Below, one piece after another: positions 23,514-33,829 of a DNA stretch of 64,000 nucleotides (positions are counted from its first letter, which is position 1; the number at the start of each line of letters is the position of its first letter). This stretch comes from Diadophis punctatus similis (taxonomy: Eukaryota > Chordata > Lepidosauria > Squamata > Dipsadidae). The DNA lies in assembly GCA_023053685.1 (NCBI GenBank), contig JALIGW010000058.1, forward strand, positions 377,001 to 441,000. Direction: 5' to 3'. The position numbers and the translations under genes are program-made. Under the pieces are notes generated by a model, which was not told the origin of the DNA, searched no databases, and worked only from the letters and a program-made list of their open reading frames with translations.

Positions 23514-23890
23514 CAATTTACGACCACAATTGAGGCCAACATTTTTGTTGCTAAGTGAGACAATAGTTAAGTGAGCTTTGCCCCATTTTACACCTTTTCT
23601 TGCCACAGTTATTAAGTGAATCACTGCAGTTGTTAAGTCAGTAACATGGCTGTTAAGCGAATCTCCATTGACTCTGCTTGTCTGAAAGTCGCAAAAGGGG
23701 ATCACATGATGGAACACTGCATCGGTCATAAATGTGAACCAGTTGCCAAACGTCCTAATTTTGATCACGTGACCACGGAGCTGCTGCAAAGGTCGTAACT
23801 GAAGAAATGGTGATAAGTCCCTTTTTTTCAGAGCCGTTGTAACTTTGAACGGTCACTAATTCAACTGTTGTAAGTCGAGGACTACCTGTA
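23514..23890. mobile_element. MITE-like DNA element with GTAGTCCTC termini
   Basis: Left end GGGTAGTCCTCAATTTACGA and right end TGTAAGTCGAGGACTACCTG are inverted repeats. The interior is rich in GTTAAGTGA-type steps. Degraded relatives lie at 31005-31158 and 63716-63885. Confidence 0.7.
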
Positions 23891-26754
23891 TTTGTCTTTT
23901 CTCTCTGACCCCACCCCTTCCCTTCTGCCCACCCTGCCCACCCCCTTCTTTCTGCCAGCAGCTCCAGCCCAGACAGGAAACTTGCAGCTTCTCCAGAAAG
24001 CTCCTTCCTGCTATGTCTCTGTCTCTGTCTCTCTGTCTCTGTCTCTCTCACACACAGGGAGAGGGGGGGGGGAAACGATTCATCGTTGCCTCTGTTCCAA
24101 GGACCTGCCTTAGGAGTCACGTGGCCTCGGGGCGCTATCCAGAGTGCTGGTCTGGGGTCCGGGTCCCTCCGCCTTCCCTCGGGCTCCCCGGCCCAGGGAA
24201 AGGGTCAGCTCCCCCCCCTTAGCCATCCAAGCGGCTCCCCAAGATCGGAGCCCTTGCGGAAGCCAAAATGGGGCAGGAAAAAGACCCCCCCCAAGAGGAG
24301 ACGGTGGGAAAAGCTCCCCCCCCTTTTTTTTGCAATTTGACTCCTGAATGGGCTGATCCATCTAGGGGGCACTCCAGGATTCTGCACCCTGGAAAGTCCC
24401 CCCCTTCGGGAATGGGCTCCCCAGGACGCCCCCCAAGCAGGCGGAGGACCGGGGGCTCAAGGGCGGACGGGTCGGAGGCTTGCAGCGCTCTTCAGGGTGC
24501 AGGGCAGACGGAGAGGTGGGCAGCCGCCCCCAGCCTTCCTCCAGCCTGTGCTGGGCTGGACGGAGCCTGGAACGGCCGCGCTTCCCAGCACCTCACGGGG
24601 GCTTCCCAGTATGGTGCCCCTTTCCTTCAGGTGGGCACAGACCCCCAACTGGCAATCGAAAGTCCGAGCCATGGGGGCTCCTGGCTCCTCCCCTCCCCGG
24701 CACCCCCTCCCCTCTGCCTGACCAGACCCCACCCCCCCAGCCCTAGCCCTCCCTCAGCAGCTGAGCTCCCTCTGGACCCCGGTTCCCCCTCCCCGCCTCC
24801 CGGAGCCTCTAAATGGGTCTCAATGCAGGATTAATTTGTCATATTGACACCGATCGTTTATTACCCAGAAGAGGCCCGTTCATTTGAATAGCAAACGCTC
24901 CATCTTATCTGAGCCGCTCCCCGCACAGCCTTCCCCGCGCTTTTAACCTTGGAGAAGGCGGCGCTCATAATTTCCTCCCTGACACCCGATAAGAAACTTA
25001 CTTTGGAATCAGCTTCCTTTGGAATTTTAAGCAAGGGCTGCTCAGAAGCAGAAGAACCAAGGCAGAACCAGGGGCTGACGGCAACATCCCTGCCTCTGGG
25101 AGCAGGTTGGGGGTGGGTGGGAGAGGCGCAGGGGATACTCAACAGCTGCTCTGCAGGGGGAGGAAGCAGCCTCCCGTCCACCCTTCCCCCCCCCTCCTGG
25201 CCGGAGCAGGGAAAGCCTCACGTGCCTGCCCAGCCCCCCTGAAACACTCCGCCCCCCACCATACAGGCGTTGTTGTTCCTGGTTGAGTGGGTGGGTGGGT
25301 GGGTGGGTGGGAGCTTTGGGTCAACCCATCAGCAGACCTGAATCAGGGCCAATGCAGCGCCTGGCATCTCCTCAGGGTGCATGGAAGGGCAGGGGCTGGA
25401 CTGGATGGCCTTCTGGTTTCAGAGCCCCTCTGGTTTTTTAAAGGGGCCAATGGGCGCTCAGGCTGAGGGGGGCCCTTCTCCCCTTTCAGCACCCTTTTCT
25501 CTGGAGAGAGAACCGACCCCACAAGCACTGCCGATGCCTCCATGGGGAGTTGCCGGGATGGTGGGAGGAAAGTGAGGGGAGACAGAGCTGGGGGAAGGCT
25601 CATCTCCCCCTTTGTCCAGAGGCTCTCCATCCCTTCCCTCCATGCCACGTGCCCTGGGGGGCCTCTCCCAGATGCTTTCCACAGCCACCGCTTGCTTGGC
25701 CTTTCCCTGGGGGGGCCGTGACAGGCAAAGGCCGGGCTCCCCAGGGAGGAGCCGATCAGGGACACAGATGGCAGCTTCTCCTCAGGGTCTGCCAATCTGC
25801 GCACGTTCCAGGAGATTCTAGAAAGCGCCAGACGGGCCCCTCAAAAGGCCATCTGGAAAGGGTTGCCAGCCACTTCACTTCAGAGCAGATTCCAGCTGCA
25901 TCTCTCCCCACCCCCCACCCCCCTCACCATGGTCGCTCCTGCCTTAGCCTGGAGACTTTAGGAAGGATCTGCTCTGGCTCCTTTTCTTCATTTTCCCATC
26001 ATTATTTTTATTTGTTGATCAAATCTGCTGGGCCACCCAACTCCCAAACGGCTCCGGGCAGCACCACCACCAGGAGAACCATCTGGAGCAACAGGAGTGA
26101 GTGATTCGCACTCAGGACCAGCAAAACAATCACCTCATTCCCCCCCCCCAATGCCACAAGAGTTCCATCTGCCCAGGGCCCAGGTTTTAAGGGCCCCACT
26201 GAAAAGAAGCCTTGGGGCCACACCATGCTTGAGGGAGAGGGGATGGGGGCCCAGGGTCCTGCCTTGGAACCACGGGGCACCCACAAAGCCACGGAGCCAC
26301 CAAGTCAGTTGCTAAGAGGATCATGGAATGTCAACCCCAAAGGACCCGCCAGAGGCTCCCCTCCCAGCCCTGCCTGACTTTGGGGAGGGGGCCGGGGAGC
26401 CCAGGGCTGCTCTCAGGACAACAACAGGTTCCTCTCCCCCCCCCTTCCAGCCCTTGAGTGGAAAGGAAGGGAAGGGATGCTGGGCTGATGGAGACTCTTG
26501 GAGCCGAGACCGATTCTGGTGCTGACCTGCTGGCCCACAGAGATATCCGGTCCCTCCCTCTTTGCGTGGCAACCCTCCACTTATAGGGAGGCTGCTGGCC
26601 TCAGCTCAGCTCGGTCCTCTTCTCGCCTCTTCCTCATGTGGAGGTGACAGGCCTGTGATTTCCCAGGTCTTCTTCCTTCCCCTTTTTGAAGAAGGGGGGG
26701 GATATTTACTCCCCTCCAATCTCCAGGAGCCCCCAAAGATTCAGCATGCTGTGT

Positions 26755-26849
<95 letters not shown>

Positions 26850-28495
26850 CCGTCTGCAAGCCAGGGCCAGGGGCTAAATAGTAGCAGTGCCCCCTCCCCC
26901 CGATTGGCATCCTTTCTCCACTCTGAGTGCCCAGCTTGCCAGGGTCCCAGTCAGCCTGTTAAGGCCTTTGCCAACAGCTGCTTCACCCAGGTGTGGCCTC
27001 CAGCTGTGCTGAAGACAGAATCTCCCTCTTCATCCAAGCCGGGAGGAGTGAGGGGAGCCCCCCCCGCCGGTCCACCCCTCTCAGGCCATGGGAGACCCCT
27101 GGGTGGGCGCCATAAATCCTTGTCCCCCTCCTCCAAAAGGCAGGGCAGCTTCCTTCTGCCGCCCTTCACAGCAACAGGGAGCGATCTGATTCCGAATTAG
27201 CCTGCGAGAGAGCATGTTCCCTTCCCTCTTATCTAAGTTGCTGTAACAAGTGCTTTGCATTTATTCCACCAAATGTGCTGCAGAATTGCGTTACAGCTCA
27301 TGGCTGCAAGCCATCTGCGGAGAGAAATCCAGTTATACCTTGTATAATAAGTCCCTGACAATCTTGCAGAGAACTCCAGGTCATAAAAGTCCCCCAGTTT
27401 TATCGCCAGTAACAGACACAGAGAGAAATTAAGTTGTCTTATCAAATTTAGATAATATATATCCCTCTAGAGTGGAAGGTGCCTAATGGATCTTTTTCAG
27501 CCGGGGGGGGGGGGGATGGGAGGGAAAGGGGGGGGACGGAGAGCCCCTATCTGGGACAGGGTGGCTTGCAGCCTCCAAGTGGTGGCTGACACCGAGAACA
27601 GAAGACCCCCGGTGGAACAAGATCTGCACACCACAGGAAGCGAGAGGCCATGTCCCCCCCTCTGCCCCCCCCCACGTTCTCCGTGGTCAACGTGGCCTCA
27701 TCCTCTCCCCTTGGCTGCTGCGCATGGCTCCTTGCCGGGGTGTGCCGATGGGCTTTGACCGATGCAGCTGATGTGCTGGCTTTCAGGGGTGGGGCCCTTC
27801 TGAGCTGTGAGTGACAGAAGCCCCGAGAGCAGACAAGCCCCCCACCCTTGGGGATCTGCTCAGCATGAATAAAGCCCACCAAGCCTCCATCTCTTCCTGC
27901 CTCATCTTCCCTGTGGGAAAGTTCACTGGTGCGGACAGCCAGCCACCCCGCTCAGCCAGTCCCTGCCACTTGCACCCAGCATGGAGCAGGCTGATGACTG
28001 TGGCCTCTGTGCATGTGCAGAGTTCACACGCCTCTTGACAGAGAGGAAGAAAGACACATCTTCTCCCGGGAGGGACCTGCAGCTGCCAGGGGAATCGCTG
28101 GCCTCCAAACTCCTCCCTTTGGCCCAACGGGAAAGGCACGATGGCGGTGCTTGGGGCAGCAGGGAACGCACCCCTGGGGGAGGGGGGAGGGGGGCTCCTT
28201 GCTTGACCTGGGGAGAGTTATGGGCAAGTCAAGGGGCTGGGGGGACTCTGACCGGCCCTTCAAGGCTCCGGCCCTAGATCCCTGGGGGTCTGGCTGCTCT
28301 CCGGGCAGGTTGGCAGGAAGGAAACTGGGGTGCCCACCCCGGGGAGACCAGAGAGGGGGGCTCTCCTGGGGAATGCTTGCTCCCCACCACGAGATCATAT
28401 TCCCCCCTCCCCCATTCTTTGGAACAGCAGAGAAGACTCCTCCTCAAGTACAGTGGTGAATAAGGGGACTCGTATTTTGTGCCTAATGGCGTTTT
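23891..28495. other. Intergenic with microsatellites and candidate conserved blocks
   Basis: GTCTCT-rich repeat at 24014-24052, (GGGT)n at 25287-25310, and a degraded minus-strand LINE tail at about 25998-26075 (CTGGGCCACCCAACTCCC). AT-rich blocks at 24815-25030 (AATTTGTCATATTGACACCG) and 27195-27475 (GTGCTTTGCATTTATTCC, which holds an octamer-like TTTGCAT) are candidate regulatory elements. No gene recognised. Confidence 0.4.
26757..26846. repeat. (TC)n microsatellite, about 45 units
   Basis: An uninterrupted CT/TC tract of about 90 bp, a perfect mirror-repeat polypyrimidine tract. Confidence 0.97.
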
Positions 28496-28498
28496 AAT

Positions 28499-28552
28499 AT
28501 TTATTTATTTATTTATTTATTTATTTGTTTATTTATTTGTTTGTTTGTTTGT

Positions 28553-28635
<83 letters not shown>

Positions 28636-28636
28636 G
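28499..28636. repeat. (TTTA)n microsatellite at a LINE tail
   Basis: About 34 TTTA units with TTTG interruptions near 28525-28555. It directly follows the 3' end of the minus-strand L2-like LINE, so it is the expanded (TAAA)n tail. Confidence 0.95.
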
Positions 28637-29815
28637 TCGTTTTTATATGCCTCCCAACTCCCGTAGGACTCAGGGCAGCGTACAACATAATACAACAATT
28701 TATAAAAACGATACCAATAATTAAAAATACAAAAATTTAAAATTTAAAAACAAACAAATATGGGGGGTTGATCTTAATTTCCCCCCGCCTGCAGGAAGAG
28801 CCATGTTTTCACAGCTTTACGGAAGGCCAGTAGGGTGGGGATAATCCGGATCTCTGGAGGAAGCTGGTTCCAGAGAGACGGAGCTCCCACAGAGAAGGCC
28901 CTCCCCCGTGGTCCCACCAGCCGGCACTGGTTGGTTGATGGGACCTGGAGGAGACCAACTCCGTGGGACCTAACCGGTCATAGGGAGGTATGTGGTAGGA
29001 TGCGGTCCTGGAGGTAACCTGGCCCTGAGCCATGTAGGGCTTTAAAGGTTAAAACCAACACCTTAAATTGCGTCCGGAGACTAATGGGCAACCAATGCAG
29101 CTGGCGAAGAATAGGTGTTATGTGGGTGTATCTTGGTACACCCACTACGGCTCGCGCAGCTGCATTTTGCACCAGTTGCAGTCTCCGGATACTCTTTAGG
29201 GGTAGCCCCATGTAGAGCGCATTACAGTAATCCAGCCGTGAGGTGATGAGGGCATGAGTGACCGTGAGTAGAGCCTCCTTATCCAAGTAGGGTCGCAATT
29301 GGTGCACCAGGCAAATCTGTGCAAAGGTTCCCCTAGCCACAGCTGACAGGTGTTGATCCCATTTTAGCTGTGTGTCTAGGAGAACACCCAAATTGCGAAC
29401 CTGTTCCGAGGGAGCTAATTTCTCTCCCCCAAGAACCAAGGAGGGACAATTGACAGAATCCCTGGGAGGCAGAATCCACAGCCACTCGGTCTTGTCAGGG
29501 TTGAGCTTGAGCCTGTTCATTCCCATCCAGACCCTCACATCGTCCAGGCAGCGGCACATTACGTCCACTGCTTCCCTGAAGTGAGACGGGGTGGAAATGT
29601 ACAACTGGGTGTCATCAGCATATTGCTGGTACCTCACCCCGTGTCGTGGGATGATCTCACCCAGCGGTTTCATGTAGATGTTAAACAAGAGGGGGGAGAG
29701 AACCGAGCCCTGAGGCACCCCACAAAGTAGGGGCCTAGGGCTTGACCTCTGCCCCCCTGTCAACACCGACTGTGTCCTATCGGAGAGAATTTGCCTGTAG
29801 CTGGTTGAATTAGAG
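28637..29815 (-). mobile_element. L2-like LINE, 5'-truncated, RT palm readable
   Basis: A minus-strand frame of over 250 codons holds GVPQGSVLSPLLFNIYM, the catalytic box YQQYADDTQLYIS, LKLNPDKTEWLWILP, VRNLGVLLDTQLKWD and QLVQNAAARAVVG, the order of an L2/CR1-superfamily reverse transcriptase. The frame closes before the 3' end, and the 5' part (endonuclease, ORF1) is absent. The 3' end is near 28637. Confidence 0.88.
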
Positions 29816-31004
29816 GCGTGCAAATTCCTGTGAGTAAAAAAGAGAGAGGCAGCAGGGCCAAGAGAGGAGGGTGGATTTGCCCACCTGCTCCCACTCACGT
29901 TTTGTGGACATGGAATTAGCCTCCTTTTCCCACTCCTGGCCACCCCATTCTCTACGGCCCTGGCCAGTTTGCCCTGCAAGGCTGTTAAGCCGGAGGGAGG
30001 GGTGGCCCAGCTCCATCCACCCATCTCCTGGGGGAGCTTACATCCCCCAGCCAAGCCCCCCCCCCACTCCTCTTCCTCTCAGGGAAGGATGGCAGGGAGT
30101 GAGTCGGGGTTCAGTGGGTGGTCTGGTCTGCAGCCCGTGCCCCCCTTTCCTCTCCCGGCTGCCCTTCCTGCTTCCCTTCTGGCAGGCCGGTCTGAGCACG
30201 TGCAGAGGGGAGGCAGCCTGACATGCATCAGCCGGCTTGTGCGCTGTGCATCTCCCCTGGAGCACCTGCTTTGTGTTCCTCTCCTTGCAGAAAGCCTGGT
30301 TGTCATAGAAATGAGGGAACTCCTGGGGCCTCAGCGCCCGGGCACAGCGATGCTTCTCTGCTGGGCTGACACTCAGGATGGCCATGCCACGTGCGCCCCC
30401 CCCACTGCAAAGACCCCCACAACTGTCTCACGCTGCCCCTGCTGGGGATGGGGGCTCTGGCTCTTCTGTGTCCTGTCCCCACCCCCCACCCCGGCTTCTC
30501 CAAGCTCTTGCTTGGCCTCCTTCAGGCTCTGGACAGAGAAGGGACGTCCCTTCCCTTCCCTGCCTCAGGCCAAGCCTGGTCCTCAGGAGGGGAGCGATGG
30601 TGGGCGGAGGACCAGGACAGAAGACCACGGATGGCACAGCCACAGCCCTGCTCAAGCACAACTGGGCTACCCTCCTAGCCTGCCCCCACCCCATCGCCTG
30701 GCCTCCCCAGGGCTCCCTGCTGGATCACAGGGGGAACAGCCACCAGGTGGCTTGGCTCCTTCATGGTTTTCAAGGGCCTGGCCCTTCCCAGACCACACCT
30801 GGATCGACCACGGTTGCTACCTGTGGAGCTCTCGGGGGGCCCTCCCCCCAGGGAGCTGCTTCAGAGATCCCCGCCCCTCTTCCCCCCCCCCCCGGCTCAG
30901 CTGCTGTGGCTCCTGAGATGCCATCTCAGCCCCTCCCTGGAGATTATCTCCATGGGCTACAAGGTGCTTAGAGATTTGGGCTTTGGAGATTTGGGCAGCC
31001 TACA
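29816..31004. other. GC-rich intergenic DNA
   Basis: Open frames on both strands without recognisable domains. No promoter or RNA gene seen. Confidence 0.5.
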
Positions 31005-31158
31005 GTACAGGTAGACTCAGCCGGCAACTGTAACGGAGCCTGCCCCTTTGGTTTAGGTCAGGAGGGATGCAAATCGGTGGGTCACCTGAATGACCCAATC
31101 TTATGACCTTTTCTGCAGCAATTGTTACGGCTGGTCGTAAATTGAGGAGGACCTCTAC
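31005..31158. mobile_element. Internally deleted MITE-like element
   Basis: TACAGGTAGACTCAGCCGGC on the left and GGTCGTAAATTGAGGAGGAC on the right match the termini of the 23.5-kb element, with most of the middle missing. Confidence 0.5.
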
Positions 31159-31164
31159 ACATAA

Positions 31165-31477
31165 CCGGAAACAGTGACCGGTGGAGTCACTGCAGGGATC
31201 TATTTTGAGCCTAATATGCAAAATTTTAATTAATATCCTGGATAATGGGACTGATGGGCCGTTCATCAAATTTGCAGGTAGCACAAAATTGGGAGGTGGG
31301 ACCAGCGGTCGGGAAAACGGGACCAGATTGCAGCCTAATCTGGACACGCTGGAAGTCCCGGCTGAGAGGACTCCCTCCCTTAAGAGGGAGAAATGGCTGC
31401 TATTATATTTAGGGAGAAAATGGGGGATTCAGGGCAGGGACGTCCTTGTCTCGGGAGAGAGCAAACTCATTCTCATT
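31165..31477 (+). repeat. CR1 RT fragment
   Basis: ILINILDNGTDGPFIKFAGSTKLGGG is a decayed version of the CR1 segment ending in DDTKLGG. The catalytic aspartates are lost (AGST). Confidence 0.6.
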
Positions 31478-31995
31478 CTGAATAACAAGAGTTGGAAGGG
31501 ACCTTGTAGGTCATCTAGTCCAGCCCCCCCACCCAAGCAGGGGACCCTACACCATTTCTGACCTATGGCAGTCCAGTCTCTTCTTGAAAGCCTCCAGTGA
31601 TGAAGCTCCCACAACTTCTGAAGGCAACTTCTGTTCCATTGGTTGATTGTTCTCACTGTCAGAAAGTTCCTCCTTATTTCCAGGTTGAATCTCTCCTTGG
31701 TCAGTTTCCATCCATTATTCCTTGTCTGGCCTTCAGGTGCCTTGGAAGATAGCTTGACCACCCTCCTTTCTGTAGCAGCCCCTCAAATATTGGAACACTG
31801 CTATTTTGTCTCCCCTGGTCCTTCTCTTCTCTAGACCAGCAATGCCCAGTTCCTGTAACCGTTCTTCATGTTTCAGCCTCCAGTCCCCTCATCATCCTGG
31901 TTGCTCTTTTCTGCACTTTCTCAAGGGTCTCAACATCTTTTTTATAGTGTGGTGACCAACACTGGATGCAGTACTCTAGGTGTGGCCTTACTGAA
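31478..31995 (-). repeat. CR1 LINE 3' fragment
   Basis: Same layout as the copies at 4.34 and 19.0 kb: 3' end at GAGTTGGAAGGGACCTTGTAG, then CTTGAAAGCCTCCAGTGATG, ending at AGTACTCTAGGTGTGGCC. The CDS remnant has a frameshift near residue NRSC. Confidence 0.88.
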
Positions 31996-32009
31996 CGCAA
32001 GTCCGTCAT

Positions 32010-32520
32010 GTAATGCGGCCAGGAGGAGGGTTGCTGCAATTCGTGGCTGCATTAGGAGAAGCTTCGTATCAAAGACGCACAAAGTCCTGATTCCTTCCAC
32101 TCAGCAGGGTCAGGCCACACCTGGAGTGGTGTGCACAGTTCTGGGCTTCCCGTTTCCAGAAGCCTATTGGCCGGTCGGAGAAGGTGCAGGGGAGGGTGGC
32201 AAAGCTGATACAGCGACTTATTGCCCAACGAAGACCGTCTGAAAGGAGCATTGGATGTTCAGCCACCAGGAAGACAGTCAAGAACTGTTCATGGTGGCCA
32301 CAGAAACCAGGACCAGGAAATAAAAGTTACCTGGAGTTGATTTAAATGTAAGGAAAAGTTCCTGAGAAGATCTGCCCAACAGTGCTGTGGTCCATGGGGG
32401 CTCCGTCTCTTCTTCAGTTTTAAGAAGCCCCTTCAATGCTTTTCTGCAGATGGGAGAGCAATGGGTTAGATGTCCTTGTGGCTCCTCTTTCCAACTCTAC
32501 AGCTTTAGGATTCTATGCCT
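32010..32520 (+). repeat. Diverged CR1 3' region, different subfamily
   Basis: It encodes remnants of KVLIPSTQQG...GRSEKVQGRVAKLIQ. It ends CTTTCCAACTCTACAGC...GGATTCTATG, the classic CR1 terminal repeat. Confidence 0.6.
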
Positions 32521-32765
32521 TCTGCCAGTTCTCTCACCTTGGCCCTGGCAATACCCAGTGGCAGCCTTCTGCGAAAGGAACAGAGGAAGCTGGGCACTGG
32601 CATGCACCTGACTGAGGAATAAGCTCACCAGCCCCAGCGCACTCCAGCCTTGACTGGAAGGAGACCAGAAATAAGGGGTGAATGCTGGAATTCCCCAGAT
32701 GTTCACTAGAGGGTTCCTGCCAGTAAGATCTGAACACCAGTAGAAGAGGAGCCTTCATCTAGTCT

Positions 32766-33121
32766 GACGGAAAGAAGGACTTAAGGGTGACATGACAGCA
32801 GTCTTCCAATACCTCAGGGGCCGCCACAAAGAAGAGGGAGTCAATCCATTCTCCAAGGCACCTGAGGGTAGAACAAGAAGCAATGGGTGGAAACTAAACA
32901 AGGAGAGAAGCAACTTAGAACTAAGGAGAAATTTCCTGACAGTTAGAACAATTAAGCAGTGGAACAACTTGCCTCCAGAAGCTGTGAATGCTCCAACACT
33001 GGACGTTTTTAAGAAGAGATTGGATAACCATTTGTTTGAAATGGTATACGGTTTCCTGCCTAGGCAGGGGGTTGGACTAGAAGACCTCCAAGGCCCCTTC
33101 CAACTCTGTTATTCTATTTCT
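32766..33121 (+). repeat. CR1 LINE 3' fragment with complete 3' end
   Basis: It encodes MTAVFQYLRGRHKEEGVNPF, NNLPPEAVNAPTLDVFKKRL and ends CCAACTCTGTTATTCTATTT. The last 100 codons of the CR1 RT are open without a break. Confidence 0.88.
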
Positions 33122-33125
33122 AACA

Positions 33126-33262
33126 GTAGTGGGTTCTCCATCTCAGGAGGCTTTGGCTGGACACCACCTCTCAAGGCGGCTTCGGTTGGTTTCCCTGCAC
33201 ACTGGGACAAGGGACAAACTCTTCCTTCCAACTCTACAATTCTTGGATTCTACGGTCAGAAT
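33126..33262 (+). repeat. Short CR1 3' end, second subfamily
   Basis: GTAGTGGGTTCTCCATCTCAGG through CTTCCAACTCTACAATTC...GGATTCTACGG is another CR1 terminus placed directly behind the previous one. Confidence 0.6.
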
Positions 33263-33403
33263 TTCAAGCTTTTTGGGCAGTTGGGAATTCCAAGAACCAC
33301 CACAAAATGGGTGTCCCTCTGGACAATACAAGCACAACCAGGAAGGAATCTGGTGGTAGCCCCACAGAATAAGAGCAGTAGTAGCCATTGCTGCAACAAC
33401 GGG

Positions 33404-33645
33404 GCAGCCAGTTTGGTGTAGTGGATAAGGCAGAAAGACTAGAAACAGGAGACTCTGAGTTCTAGTCCCGTCTTGGGCACAGAGCCAGCTGGATGACTTT
33501 TGGGCCTCTCTCGCTCTCTCTCAGCCCTAGGAAGGAGGTCAATGGCAAACCACTTCTGAAAAACCTTGCCGTGAAAACTGCAGGGACTTGTCCAGCTGGT
33601 CACCCGGAGTCAACAGGGACTTGAAGGCCGCCAAAAAACAAAAGC
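33404..33645 (+). repeat. BovB-tailed tRNA SINE (Sauria-SINE type)
   Basis: Head CAGTTTGGTGTAGTGG and GAGTTCTAGTCCCG (B box region), followed by CAATGGCAAACCACTTCTG, CCTTGCCGTGAAAACTGC and GAGTCAACAGGGACTTGAAG, a tail related to the BovB 3' end. Confidence 0.75.
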
Positions 33646-33732
33646 AAAGACCCGGCTGCCTTGAGAAGCCCATAATGCTGGGAAACATGGAAGGGAAAGG
33701 GGGCCAAGGCACATGGTCTCAGTTGCAAGAGC

Positions 33733-33822
33733 AATGGCAAACCATTTGGAAATCTTGCCAAGGAAAAGGCAGGGAGGAGTCCAGACAGACGCCAGGAGTC
33801 GAGGCTGACTCAAAGGCACCAC
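33733..33822 (+). repeat. BovB-tailed SINE, 3' part only
   Basis: CAATGGCAAACCATTTGG...CTTGCCAAGGAAAAG...CAGGAGTCGAGGCTGACTC repeats the tail of the SINE just upstream. Confidence 0.6.
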
Positions 33823-33829
33823 CCCCATG

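Noticed and set aside
26581..26910. Serine-leucine or arginine-glutamate repeat proteins
   Set aside because: These are translations of the (TC)n microsatellite.
28479..28740. Tyrosine-leucine-isoleucine-phenylalanine repeat protein
   Set aside because: Translation of the (TTTA)n LINE tail.
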